This document shows, in pieces, positions 18,808 through 26,931 of a stretch of DNA of 64,000 nucleotides. Under the pieces are notes generated by a model. The model worked only from the letters and a program-made list of their open reading frames with translations. It made no database searches and was not told where the DNA came from. The stretch's first letter is position 1; each line of letters begins with the position of its first letter. This stretch comes from Clostridiales bacterium oral taxon 876 str. F0540. Lineage in GTDB: Bacteria; Bacillota; Clostridia; Clostridiales; Clostridiaceae. The position numbers and the translations under genes are program-made. Where the stretch lies: assembly GCA_000466585.1 (NCBI GenBank), contig KE993477.1, positions 106,044 to 170,043 on the forward strand, written 5' to 3'.

Positions 18808-18998
18808 ACTAATTATCTCCTCATTTTCAATTATTAAAATTTATCAGCCATCAAATATCCAAGCCGTATTGTAAATCCATTTTCAGAGCAAAACTTCAAT
18901 AACTTAAATCTCAAAAATATTATATCCTTGTTTATCTTTTTTCCTCAAGTTCATAAATAATTCTGTAATAAAGTCGACAGTCAAACTATTTTATATAA

Positions 18999-19037
18999 AA
19001 AGCGGTACTTAAAACTATAGTTTTTAAGTACCGCTTT
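18999..19037. terminator. Strong bidirectional terminator
   Basis: Perfect 16-bp arms AAAGCGGTACTTAAAA and its complement with a 7-base loop, flanked by A and T tracts on both sides, directly after the CD3324-family gene. Confidence 0.8.
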
Positions 19038-19040
19038 ATT

Positions 19041-19316
19041 TTACTTTTTCATTTTTACTTTTCTAATTATTTTTCTAATAGTATGCTCAGTAAGGTAATA
19101 CTTCTCAGTAAGTGATTTAATCGAAGTTCCTTCTTGGAAGCTATTATAAATTTCTTTATTCCTATTAATTAAATCGTTTTTTGTTCCGTTATTTTCTCCC
19201 CATGACTTTCGATTTTCACTTTTTCTAGGTACATATAAATAACTGCCATCAGTATATTGTTGAATTATTTCAACCACATACTCAGGTAATATATCTTGTG
19301 CTTTTTCATATTTCAT
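19041..19316 (-). CDS. CD3324-family small HTH protein
   Basis: The 91-residue protein matches the clostridial CD3324 family. It has an N-terminal KYEKAQDILPEYVVEIIQQY helix region, a basic RKSENRKSWGE linker and a C-terminal helix-turn-helix (SIKSLTEKYYLTEHTIRKII). It probably binds DNA; the regulated genes are unknown. GGAG precedes the ATG by nine bases and a strong terminator follows. Confidence 0.75.
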   Translation of the reverse strand: MKYEKAQDILPEYVVEIIQQYTDGSYLYVPRKSENRKSWGENNGTKNDLINRNKEIYNSFQEGTSIKSLTEKYYLTEHTIRKIIRKVKMKK

Positions 19317-19639
19317 AATAATTGCTCCTATCTACATTTTTGTAAATAACGAAGCAAAGTCTGCACAAATATATTTTAGCCTTAAAACTAGTAAATTAGG
19401 CTCCGAACAAATTTATGTTCTATATTTTCATGCAGCCTTGCCCGGAGCATTTACTAGTAACTGGGACTTTTATATTGCCCACTCTGCATTCCCCCCAACA
19501 TATCTATATTAGTTACAAAAGTAATTATAACATACTCAACTTATGATCTAAATAAACTTATACTACTTTACTTATGTGCAGTAATTTACATAATTCATAT
19601 CTATGGTACTGTTAAATGTTTCTAATCCTGATAATTTTA
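19317..19639. other. Gene-free stretch with a long interrupted hairpin
   Basis: No gene is visible. The arms at 19388-19406 and 19443-19458 (ACTAGTAAAT plus GCTCCG against the complement) form a stem of about 16 pairs with a small bulge and a 36-base loop. No T-tract follows. The rest is AT-rich, with a C-run near 19493. Confidence 0.4.
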
Positions 19640-20083
19640 CTAAGCCTCAACTTCAGAAGTACAATGAGGACATCTAGTAGCGTCAACATGTATTTCACTA
19701 TAGCAATACTTGCATAGCTTAGTTTTAACAGGAACAGGCACAGGAGCTTCCTTCTTCCTTGTAAAGCGGTTTATTTGCTTAATTACTATAAATATTGAAA
19801 AAGCAATTATTAAAAAGTCCAAAACGTTATTTAAGAATACCCCATAATTTATAGTAGCTACCCCGGCTTTTTTAGCTTCTTCCAAGGTATTAAAGTTTCC
19901 GGCGCTAAGCGGTATAAACCAGTTGGTAAAATCAAGCCTTCCAACTAAAAGCCCTATCAATGGCATTACAATATCGCTTACTAAGGATGAAACTATTTTC
20001 CCAAAAGCTCCTCCAATTACAACACCCACTGCTAAATCAACCACGTTTCCTTTCATGGCAAACTGTTTGAATTCCTTCCACAT
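19640..20083 (-). CDS. mscL: Large-conductance mechanosensitive channel with C-terminal zinc ribbon
   Basis: The N-terminal 110 residues are a clear MscL: a WKEFKQFAMKGNVVDLAVGV start, the glycine-rich pore helix GVVIGGAFGKIVSSLV, a periplasmic loop and a second helix DFLIIAFSIFIVI. It releases osmolytes under hypo-osmotic shock. After a Pro/Val linker the protein ends with CKYC and CPHC pairs, a zinc-ribbon tail not found in the classical channel. GGAGG precedes the ATG. It appears to be transcribed alone. Confidence 0.93.
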   Translation of the reverse strand: MWKEFKQFAMKGNVVDLAVGVVIGGAFGKIVSSLVSDIVMPLIGLLVGRLDFTNWFIPLSAGNFNTLEEAKKAGVATINYGVFLNNVLDFLIIAFSIFIVIKQINRFTRKKEAPVPVPVKTKLCKYCYSEIHVDATRCPHCTSEVEA

Positions 20084-20145
20084 ATCTAGAACCTCCTCAT
20101 GAAACTAAATTTTATAAATATTATAACACACTCATTATTTTTATT

Positions 20146-21087
20146 CTAAACTCTATGCTGGTCATAAATCTTCATCATACTTTCAATTCTCCTTATAAGC
20201 TCCTCACGCACATTCGCAGGCTCTAGGCACTCACATTTGTCTCCAAAACTTAGCAAGAGATTGTAACCAAAATCGTCAGTTACAAAAGGGAAGCTTACAA
20301 GCAATTTATCTTCTCCGTATACCTCAACATTTTCCTCTTCGCAGTATTCAATTATTCTATCTCTCAGCGATTCGTGAACCAAGAGCTTTATTGAACCAAT
20401 TCTTTTTTCTACGTGTTCCCAAGCACCTAAAACCAAATCATCCAGCTCCCTAGGAATAAAGGTATCTTCAAGAATTTCAAGTTCACTAATACGGGATAAC
20501 TTAAAAATTCGAAAATCCTGTCTGGAATCACAGTAGCCTTGCAGATACCAGTTCGACTCCTTTAAAACAAGCCTATAGGGTTCAACCCTTCGATTAGTTT
20601 TTTTATTATTTCTATCAGAATAATTAAAGCTCAATAGTTTCTTATCATTAAGTGCTGTTTTTATTTTTTCAAGGTTAGGCTGTAAATTCTTATTCCCAAT
20701 CCAAGGAGAAAGATCTATAGTAATCTGATTGGATTTCAGTTCAATTTCCCTCGCCTGATCAGCCGGAATCATACCTTTTACTTTTGCAAGTGTATTAGTA
20801 ATTTCATCATTAGACATTGTGGAGGAAATACTTCCAAGCCCCATTAAAAGCGTTGCAACATCGGATGTAGTAAAAAGCTTCTTATCGATCTTATATTCCT
20901 CCATAATTCCAACACCCCCATTAACTCCTGGGTATGAAATTATTGGTATACCTGCTAAGTTTAATGTTTCTATATCTCTATAAATAGTCCTTGGTGTTAC
21001 TTCAAACATCTCTGCAAGCTTCACTGCGCTAATCTTTCTGCGTTCAAGCAATACCATAACTATTGAAATCAGTCTTTCAATTTTCAA
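20146..21087 (-). CDS. WYL-domain transcriptional regulator (YafY/DeoR-like HTH)
   Basis: A 313-residue regulator with an N-terminal winged HTH (VKLAEMFEVTPRTIYRDIETL), a central WYL domain (about 140-220, with RRVEPYRLVLKESNWYLQGYC) and a C-terminal WCX extension. Such proteins often sense nucleotides or other ligands. The start codon is a TTG after AAGGA. It is divergent from the PNPOx-like gene at 21203, which it may control. Confidence 0.9.
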   Translation of the reverse strand: MKIERLISIVMVLLERRKISAVKLAEMFEVTPRTIYRDIETLNLAGIPIISYPGVNGGVGIMEEYKIDKKLFTTSDVATLLMGLGSISSTMSNDEITNTLAKVKGMIPADQAREIELKSNQITIDLSPWIGNKNLQPNLEKIKTALNDKKLLSFNYSDRNNKKTNRRVEPYRLVLKESNWYLQGYCDSRQDFRIFKLSRISELEILEDTFIPRELDDLVLGAWEHVEKRIGSIKLLVHESLRDRIIEYCEEENVEVYGEDKLLVSFPFVTDDFGYNLLLSFGDKCECLEPANVREELIRRIESMMKIYDQHRV

Positions 21088-21202
21088 ATTCTATCAATCC
21101 TTTATTTTAATTTATTTAATATTATAACCATGACATACTGCTGTCAAGGTTACCTGATAAAATAAAAATGTACTATAAATAAATCAAAAAAGGAGAATGA
21201 AA

Positions 21203-21625
21203 ATGGATTTTTTAAATGAATTTAATAGAATAATGGACGGTACCAAAAATATTGCTTTAGCAACTACAGTTGAAGATATCCCTAATGTTAGACTTGTGAA
21301 TTTTTATTATAATCCTGAAAATAAGGGGGTTGTTTATTTTGCAACCTTCAAGGGAAGTTCAAAGCTCCTTGAGTTCTCAAATAATGATAAGACAGCCTTT
21401 ACAACTATTCCTGTAAACAGCAGCGAGCATGTCAGAGTTATTAATGCTTCAGTTCAAAAAAGTAATTTAACTATATATGATTTAAAAGAGGAGTTTGTTA
21501 AAAAGCATCCTGACTATGAAATAACTATAGCTCAAGCCGGCCAAATGCTTGAAGTTTATGAGCTTCATTTTAAAGAAGCAAATGTTATTTTAGGCATTAA
21601 GCAGGCTGCTAAAATAGCCTTATAA
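21203..21625 (+). CDS. Pyridoxamine 5'-phosphate oxidase-like flavin protein
   Basis: A 140-residue split-barrel protein of the PNPOx-like group, with ALATTVEDIPNVRLVNF and VYFATFKGSSKLLEF as the FMN-binding strands. It is likely a small FMN or F420-type reductase, or binds flavin without known activity. The second ATG at 21203 is used because AGGAG lies seven bases before it; the first at 21197 is too close. Divergent to the WYL regulator. Confidence 0.8.
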   Translation: MDFLNEFNRIMDGTKNIALATTVEDIPNVRLVNFYYNPENKGVVYFATFKGSSKLLEFSNNDKTAFTTIPVNSSEHVRVINASVQKSNLTIYDLKEEFVKKHPDYEITIAQAGQMLEVYELHFKEANVILGIKQAAKIAL

Positions 21626-21643
21626 ACTAATTTATTTTCTCTA

Positions 21644-21674
21644 TTGACTTTAACGCGGCGTCATACTCTATAAT
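21644..21674 (+). promoter_or_regulatory. MerR-type promoter with 19-bp spacer and dyad
   Basis: The -35 TTGACT (21644-21649) and -10 TATAAT (21669-21674) are 19 bases apart. An imperfect dyad, GACTTTAACGC then GCGTCATACTC with 8 of 11 pairs, fills the spacer. This matches TipA/MerR-activated promoters, and a TipA-like regulator is encoded next to the target gene. Confidence 0.75.
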
Positions 21675-21730
21675 TCAATTTGTAACAAGTGATATCACAG
21701 TTTCAATTGAATTATAAGGAGATGATTTTA

Positions 21731-22594
21731 ATGGAGATAATTATACAAGATACTTTAAGTTTATATAAAAAACTGCTTAGTTTGCCTGAAGATAAAAGAA
21801 ACGAGTTCTTCAGCGAAGAATTACTGAAACCCTATAATCAGATGTTTGAAATAATGCATATGCCAAAAACCACTGAGGCTTTAGGATGTATTCAATTATG
21901 CGGTCGTGACGTAAAGATGGCAGAAATGCTTGAAAAGCTTGAAAAAGCAGATGCATGGAATAATGCTAAAAAGACTATGGAAGCTGCTGCAGAACGCTTT
22001 GAAAAAACCGGCATTCCATTGCCTGAGAAAGTTGTAGTAGGAATTTTCTTAGGAAACCCTGAATTTTTAGCTATGTCAGAAGGTTATACGGGTATGGGCT
22101 CTATACCGGGCTATATGATGATAATGATTGACCCAAATGAAAAGAACCTTCCAAAACTTAATGCATGTATAGCTCATGAGTTTCATCACAATGTGCTTTT
22201 CCATAATGCAAAGTGGAACTTTATAACTGATGTATCAGTTGCGAAGTATCTTGCTGTTGAAGGCTTGGCTGAAAGCTTTGCGGGCAACATGTTTGGCGAG
22301 GAGTTTGTCGGCCCATGGGTAACCTCTGTACAAGGTGAGGATTTAGAACGCTCAAGAAGAATAATTTCAAAATCACTTGATATTAAAGGTTTTATGGAAG
22401 TTAGAAAATATATATTTGGAAAGCATCCAATGATGCCTGAAACTGATGATATTGGTATACCTTTCTGTGGAGGCTATGCTGTAGGCTATCATGCAGTACA
22501 AGCATATCTAAAAAAGACAGGTGTCTCAATAGAAAAAGCTACAATAATAGATGGCGATGAAATAATGAGAGCATCCGGATATTTTGAAGTATAA
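21731..22594 (+). CDS. DUF2268-family putative zinc protease
   Basis: The 287-residue protein carries HEFHH within a CIAHEFHHNVLF helix and a later EGLAESFAG helix that would supply the third zinc ligand, as in DUF2268 putative Zn-dependent proteases. No signal peptide is visible. The ATG at 21731 is nine bases after AAGGAG; two in-frame upstream ATGs are less well placed. It is preceded by a MerR-type promoter and faces the TipA-like regulator gene, which probably induces it on ligand binding. Confidence 0.78.
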   Translation: MEIIIQDTLSLYKKLLSLPEDKRNEFFSEELLKPYNQMFEIMHMPKTTEALGCIQLCGRDVKMAEMLEKLEKADAWNNAKKTMEAAAERFEKTGIPLPEKVVVGIFLGNPEFLAMSEGYTGMGSIPGYMMIMIDPNEKNLPKLNACIAHEFHHNVLFHNAKWNFITDVSVAKYLAVEGLAESFAGNMFGEEFVGPWVTSVQGEDLERSRRIISKSLDIKGFMEVRKYIFGKHPMMPETDDIGIPFCGGYAVGYHAVQAYLKKTGVSIEKATIIDGDEIMRASGYFEV

Positions 22595-22598
22595 TTAA

Positions 22599-22639
22599 AG
22601 GCATGTTATTTGAATTTAGTAAGTTCAAATAACGTGCTT
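22599..22639. terminator. Bidirectional terminator
   Basis: Arms with core GTTATTTGAA and its complement, one mismatch, between the convergent DUF2268 and MerR genes. The core resembles the inner stem of the hairpin at 29188-29226. Confidence 0.65.
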
Positions 22640-22663
22640 ATTTTATCTCAGCCAATACTATAC

Positions 22664-23422
22664 CTAGTTTTTGCAATAGTACATAATTGCCTGATAAACA
22701 AAATCGCTCAAATCTTCATCGCTGAATTGCTTGAAGTAATTTTTAAATCTGTTGTCAAACTTATAGTTATTAGCAATACATTCTAAAAGTTCTTTATCAC
22801 AAGTCATACTTTGCTCCATGTAGCTTTTCCATTCTTCTACTAATACCTGAACCTCATCAGAAAAAGGTGATTTATGAATCTGCTTAGCTAACTTCTTAAA
22901 TACCTTTTCCATATTACTTGCGAATTCATAAGATAATTTTTCTCTTTCTTCATCAGATAGCTTTTCTAAATTTTTCTCATATTCTTTGTATTTTTCTGTT
23001 TCTCCATATACTATTTTAGCTTCTCTGCTATATTGTTCTTCTAAGGGCAAGATGGGCGAGTTATTAAATATATTCAAATTAAATACGTCTTTTCCTGACA
23101 CATAGTCCTCTAAGGCATTGATAATTACACCTAAACGCTGCTGCTTTGACAGTAAAGTTTGATAATGCATTTTTAACATTTCCATTTGTTCCTTTTTAGA
23201 AAGCTTCATAATATCTGATATTTCCTTAAGAGATAAATCCATCTCCTTAAAAAACAAAATTGTTTGAAGCCTTTCTAGATCCTCTCTGCTGTAGACTCTA
23301 TACCCATTATCAACTAAGCGGGTTGGATTTAATAAGTCTATTGTATCGTAGTAATGTAAGGTTCTAGCCGTGACACCTGTTATTTTCACAATATCTTTAA
23401 CTGTAAAAAACTGCTTTTTCAT
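22664..23422 (-). CDS. MerR-family regulator with TipAS effector domain
   Basis: The 252-residue protein has a MerR HTH and wing at residues 1-70 (TARTLHYYDTIDLLNPTR), a coiled helix to about 110 and a C-terminal TipAS domain (about 130-250, EREKLSYEFASNMEKVFKKL and EEWKSYMEQ). TipAS domains bind thiopeptides or other hydrophobic ligands. GAGG precedes the ATG. The likely target is the divergently read DUF2268 gene with its 19-bp-spacer promoter. Confidence 0.9.
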   Translation of the reverse strand: MKKQFFTVKDIVKITGVTARTLHYYDTIDLLNPTRLVDNGYRVYSREDLERLQTILFFKEMDLSLKEISDIMKLSKKEQMEMLKMHYQTLLSKQQRLGVIINALEDYVSGKDVFNLNIFNNSPILPLEEQYSREAKIVYGETEKYKEYEKNLEKLSDEEREKLSYEFASNMEKVFKKLAKQIHKSPFSDEVQVLVEEWKSYMEQSMTCDKELLECIANNYKFDNRFKNYFKQFSDEDLSDFVYQAIMYYCKN

Positions 23423-23511
23423 TTTAAATCCTCTATTTCTTTAGTTCATATTAACATCTATACCTATATGAATCATATTATATATTAATATCAATATTTA
23501 TGGAGAGATTC

Positions 23512-24912
23512 ATGCAAATATTTTATACAGTCCGCTCAGGCGATTCCCTAAGCAGTATAGCCAAACGCTTTTATATTCCGCTTACTTCACTTATTAACTC
23601 AAATAACATTAAAGCCCCCTATACAATTTATATAGGCCAGCAGCTATCGATGCCTCCAGGAGTTACTACCTACGCTGTAAAAAGCGGGGATTCAGTTTAT
23701 TCTATAGCTCAAAGCTATGGTATTCCCGTAAACTTAATTTTAATTGCAAATGGCATTGAAGCACCTTACAGCATAGTTCCCGGGCAAATTCTTACTATCC
23801 CCCAAGGTGTACCCTATTATACTGTAAGACCTGGAGATACTCTTTATAAAATTGCTGCAAGGTATAATGTAGTATTAAATGGCGAACCAAGACCTGATGT
23901 TATTATAAAAGCAAACCCGGGGCTTACTTCTTCTATAACACCGGGAATGAACATACTCATTCCACCACCTCCACTTACCGGACCCGGAAAGCTTGCTTTT
24001 GTATTTAATGATGATGTTAGCTCATATCTTGGACTTTATGAACCTAATACAGCAAATCTTAATGCTGCAGCAGTAGAAAATGGAGGCGAAACTTCGCGCA
24101 TATTCTGGTCTCCTGATCAAACTCGCATAGCCTATATAGACAGTACGGGAATTATCAATATTGTAGAACCAGCTACCAATAAAGGTGCAAAGGTTGATCA
24201 AATCTCTGTTCCCGGATTTATTGACTGGGCTCCTGACAGCAGAAGAATTGTTTATTCTGATGCTAAGCAAATTAAAATTTATGACGTTTTAAATTATACC
24301 TCTAAAACAATAAATAGAGCCGGAGCTTCTTATGTACAATGGTTCCCAAACGGTACGGAGCTCTTATACGAGGCAAAGGACAGTAAAAATATAAGTCAGC
24401 TGTATAGAAATAATTTAGAGGGCAGCAAAGAAGTGCAAATAACTAAAAATACTGAATGGCCATTAAATAATGTAAGATTATCTCCTAATGGAAGATTTGT
24501 TTTATACACAACACCGGGTGCAAGCATATCTGAAATTTATACCTTTGAGCTTGCTACAGGAAAAATATCAAAAATTCCGGGTGGCCCGGAAGCTAAAAAC
24601 TATTATCCTACCTGGTCCCCTGATTCTGCTAAAATAGCCTACAGCTCAACTCAATTTATAAATGGAAAATACTATTCCTTAATAAGATTTTCTGGAGCAA
24701 AGGGTGAAAATGATTCTACTATAGCCATTGCAAGCTGCTACTCTACTCCTGTAACCTGGTCTCCTGACAGTAAAAGTATTGTATACTTATCAGGCTGCAG
24801 AGAGAATCAGCCCCCTGTTGAAATGTGGAGTGTAGATATAAACAGAATGGTGCCTGTTAATGTGCTAAGTGGATTTAAGTTTTATACACTGGATTGGTCG
24901 CCTGCTAGATAA
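23512..24912 (+). CDS. LysM x3 protein with TolB-like beta-propeller
   Basis: About 466 residues. Three LysM motifs fill the first 150 residues (YTVRSGDSLSSIAKRF, YAVKSGDSVYSIAQSYG, YTVRPGDTLYKIAARY), followed by a PPPPL linker and PD40/WD40-like propeller repeats marked by WSPDQTRIAY, WAPDSRRIVY, WSPDSAKIAY and WSPDSKSIVY. There is no signal peptide, which fits a protein placed in the spore coat, where LysM proteins such as SafA lack one; that role is inferred. The ATG at 23512 follows GGAG. Confidence 0.8.
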   Translation: MQIFYTVRSGDSLSSIAKRFYIPLTSLINSNNIKAPYTIYIGQQLSMPPGVTTYAVKSGDSVYSIAQSYGIPVNLILIANGIEAPYSIVPGQILTIPQGVPYYTVRPGDTLYKIAARYNVVLNGEPRPDVIIKANPGLTSSITPGMNILIPPPPLTGPGKLAFVFNDDVSSYLGLYEPNTANLNAAAVENGGETSRIFWSPDQTRIAYIDSTGIINIVEPATNKGAKVDQISVPGFIDWAPDSRRIVYSDAKQIKIYDVLNYTSKTINRAGASYVQWFPNGTELLYEAKDSKNISQLYRNNLEGSKEVQITKNTEWPLNNVRLSPNGRFVLYTTPGASISEIYTFELATGKISKIPGGPEAKNYYPTWSPDSAKIAYSSTQFINGKYYSLIRFSGAKGENDSTIAIASCYSTPVTWSPDSKSIVYLSGCRENQPPVEMWSVDINRMVPVNVLSGFKFYTLDWSPAR

Positions 24913-24939
24913 AACTAAAAATAAAATTGTACACAATAA

Positions 24940-24982
24940 AAAAACTGTCATTACATTGCCTTTTCTTGTAATGACAGTTTTT
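24940..24982. terminator. Bidirectional terminator
   Basis: Perfect 16-bp arms AAAAACTGTCATTACA and complement between convergent genes. The stop codon of the HAD gene is inside the left arm. Confidence 0.8.
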
Positions 24983-25529
24983 CTAAGATATCATATATCT
25001 GATTCCAGTTATGAACTCTAGTAATATTTTCATTTATAGGCTTTCTGTTATAGGTTGTATCTATCAAAATAACCTTGAAGCCTGCATTAGAAAGTTGAAT
25101 TGCATTATCATAATTATCTTCAATAAATATACTGCAATTTAATTCTCTGGCTTTATCGACCTTATAATGACTTCCTAAAACAAACACGCCGTCATAAGGT
25201 ATTCCATTCTTTCTTAGGTATCTGTGAGTGAGCATTGTAAGGCTTTTATCTCTCGCTGTTACAAAATAAATATTATGGTATAAGCCAAGCTCTGTTATAA
25301 CATCCTTTGCAGCAGGTCTAAGCTTTTGCTCTGCATGAAGCTTAAATTTATTTTTTTCATAAAACTTTTCATATTCTTTAAGCTCTACTCCTAAAACCTC
25401 ATTTATATTGTATTCTGTTACCTGGTTCTCGGTAATATTTGTGTTAAAGTATTCATTACAAGCCTTAAGCCAATAATAGGCATCTGTTATAGTTCCATCA
25501 ATATCTATACAAATACTTAGGTTCTTCAT
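24951..25529 (-). CDS. HAD-family 5'-nucleotidase-like hydrolase
   Basis: The 192-residue protein has HAD motif I DIDGT near residues 8-12, motif II FVTARD with Thr, a Lys in SHYKVDKAR as motif III and FIEDNYDNA as motif IV. This arrangement is that of the 5'(3')-deoxyribonucleotidase/YqfW-like group, which dephosphorylates nucleoside monophosphates. It is cytoplasmic and follows AAGGAGGTG. It shares a terminator with the LysM gene. Confidence 0.8.
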   Translation of the reverse strand: MKNLSICIDIDGTITDAYYWLKACNEYFNTNITENQVTEYNINEVLGVELKEYEKFYEKNKFKLHAEQKLRPAAKDVITELGLYHNIYFVTARDKSLTMLTHRYLRKNGIPYDGVFVLGSHYKVDKARELNCSIFIEDNYDNAIQLSNAGFKVILIDTTYNRKPINENITRVHNWNQIYDILEKLSLQEKAM

Positions 25530-25710
25530 TTATATTCACCTCCTTATGTTTTTATAATACTACTAAAAAGTTAAGAACAAATTAACCTGAAGTTAAGTTA
25601 TCGGAAACTTTATGAGCATAGTATGGATAATTAACTAACGTTTCTTTGTAAACAGGCCGCTGGCTCTGCTTTTCGCACTAGTATTAATCATATTTTAGAA
25701 AAAAGCAAAA

Positions 25711-25741
25711 ACCCCTTGAACAGCGCAGCTGCCCAAGGGGT
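25711..25741 (-). terminator. Terminator of the cold-shock gene
   Basis: Stem ACCCCTTG/CAAGGGGT followed by a T-run on the minus strand, shortly after the cold-shock protein stop codon. Confidence 0.8.
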
Positions 25742-25755
25742 AAAATATACAATAA

Positions 25756-25953
25756 TTAGATTGCTGTAATATTTTCTGCTTGTGGTCCTTTTTGTCCTTC
25801 AACAACATCAAAAGAAACCTTTTGACCTTCTTCTAATGACTTATATCCTTCTGCCTTTATTTGAGAAAAGTGTGCGAAAACATCTTTTCCATCTTCTCCT
25901 GTAATAAATCCGAATCCTTTTGTTGAATTAAACCATTTTACTGTACCAGTCAT
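25756..25953 (-). CDS. Cold-shock protein, CspA family
   Basis: A 65-residue single OB-fold protein with both RNA-binding motifs, KGFGFI and VFAHF. It acts as an RNA chaperone that melts secondary structure. GGAGG precedes the ATG. The gene is monocistronic, with a strong terminator and a long AT-rich region upstream that may form a regulatory leader, as is common for this family. Confidence 0.95.
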   Translation of the reverse strand: MTGTVKWFNSTKGFGFITGEDGKDVFAHFSQIKAEGYKSLEEGQKVSFDVVEGQKGPQAENITAI

Positions 25954-26257
25954 TTAACCGTACCTCCAAAAACTTATTATTCTTAAATCCAAGTAATAAC
26001 TCACTAATAAAATTTCGATATTATCATCCTATAACTTGGAAGTACTAATTGAAATATATTGTGATGCATTATTAACTATCAATTTAAGCTATTACTTACA
26101 ATAACATAGTATATTACATAAAGCAAGGGGGATTTTTTACATTTTTTAATTTACACCTTAAGATAAATTGTTTGTATAATCCTTCTCAATGGTATATGAT
26201 TAAAGAATATGGCGGCCAAAAGCTATGATTGGCCTTCCATTGAGAGGATGAAGCAAT
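25954..26257. other. Divergent intergenic region between cold-shock and recombinase genes
   Basis: The left two thirds is AT-rich and probably contains the cold-shock promoter and leader on the minus strand. The right end contains a structured leader for the recombinase on the plus strand. No gene is seen. Confidence 0.4.
26185..26248 (+). promoter_or_regulatory. Nested hairpin leader covering the recombinase ribosome site
   Basis: An outer stem CTCAATGG (26185-26192) / CCATTGAG (26237-26244) encloses an inner stem GGCCAA (26214-26219) / TTGGCC (26229-26234). The 3' outer arm overlaps the Shine-Dalgarno GAGAGGA (26242-26248) of the recombinase, so folding would hide the ribosome site. It matches no riboswitch class I recognise. 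Confidence 0.5.
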
Positions 26258-26800
26258 ATGGAATTAGTTCAGCCAATAAAGGATATGAACATAATTAATA
26301 ATCTTAGAGCAGAATTGCGAAAGAAAGAATACAAAGACTTTTTGCTCTTTGATCTAGCTATAAATACTGGCTTAAAGATTACTGATATAATAAATCTTAC
26401 GGTATGGGATGTAAAAAATAAGTCTCAAATTGAAGTTAAGGAAGATAAAACCAGAAAACTTTTGAAATATGATGTTTCTCCTGAAACTCATAAAGAGATT
26501 GATAAATTTATTCACGGAATGTCCCCGGGGGACCTGCTGTTTCCTATTAAAAAAGGCGGAAAGAGGCCTATAACCTCCAAACAAGCCTATAAAGCCATAA
26601 ATGAAATAGGTGGAAAGCTTGGTATAGACGATATCGGAACCCATACACTGAGAAAAACCTTCGGTTATCACCACTATAAGGAGTTTAATGATATAGAATT
26701 TTTGCAGAATATATTTAATCACTCTACTCCTGAAATGACTCTTAGATATATAGGTATTACTGATACGAAAGCTATCAACATAGAAGATTTCTTTTTATAA
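26258..26800 (+). CDS. Small tyrosine recombinase (catalytic domain only)
   Basis: The 180-residue protein contains the integrase catalytic core: TGLKITDIINL where the first catalytic Arg is Lys, the HTLRKT box with His and Arg, FNHST, and the nucleophile in TLRYIGI. The N-terminal arm-binding and core-binding domains are absent. Such short recombinases occur in clostridia and may act in inversion or plasmid resolution. The Lys substitution makes full activity uncertain. A leader hairpin covers its ribosome site. Confidence 0.85.
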   Translation: MELVQPIKDMNIINNLRAELRKKEYKDFLLFDLAINTGLKITDIINLTVWDVKNKSQIEVKEDKTRKLLKYDVSPETHKEIDKFIHGMSPGDLLFPIKKGGKRPITSKQAYKAINEIGGKLGIDDIGTHTLRKTFGYHHYKEFNDIEFLQNIFNHSTPEMTLRYIGITDTKAINIEDFFL

Positions 26801-26812
26801 CAACAAACTTAG

Positions 26813-26840
26813 AGCGTACGTAAAAAAATTTATGTACGCT
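26813..26840 (+). terminator. Terminator of the recombinase gene
   Basis: Stem AGCGTACGTAAA with a near-perfect complement, followed by a T-rich tract. Confidence 0.75.
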
Positions 26841-26931
26841 TTAAGTTTTTTATCTTTTCTATAGACTAAGTATGTTATCATTAATTATGACGATTATAAT
26901 TAAGAACATAAGATATTAGGAGGTTTATGCA

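Noticed and set aside
19406..19421. GAAC and GTTC pair near 19407-19421 considered as a LexA box
   Set aside because: The spacing between the half-sites is too long for the CGAAC-N4-GTTCG pattern.
26258..26800. The recombinase as a sign of a prophage from 26 kb onward
   Set aside because: The protein lacks the DNA-binding arms and the neighbours are ordinary metabolic genes.
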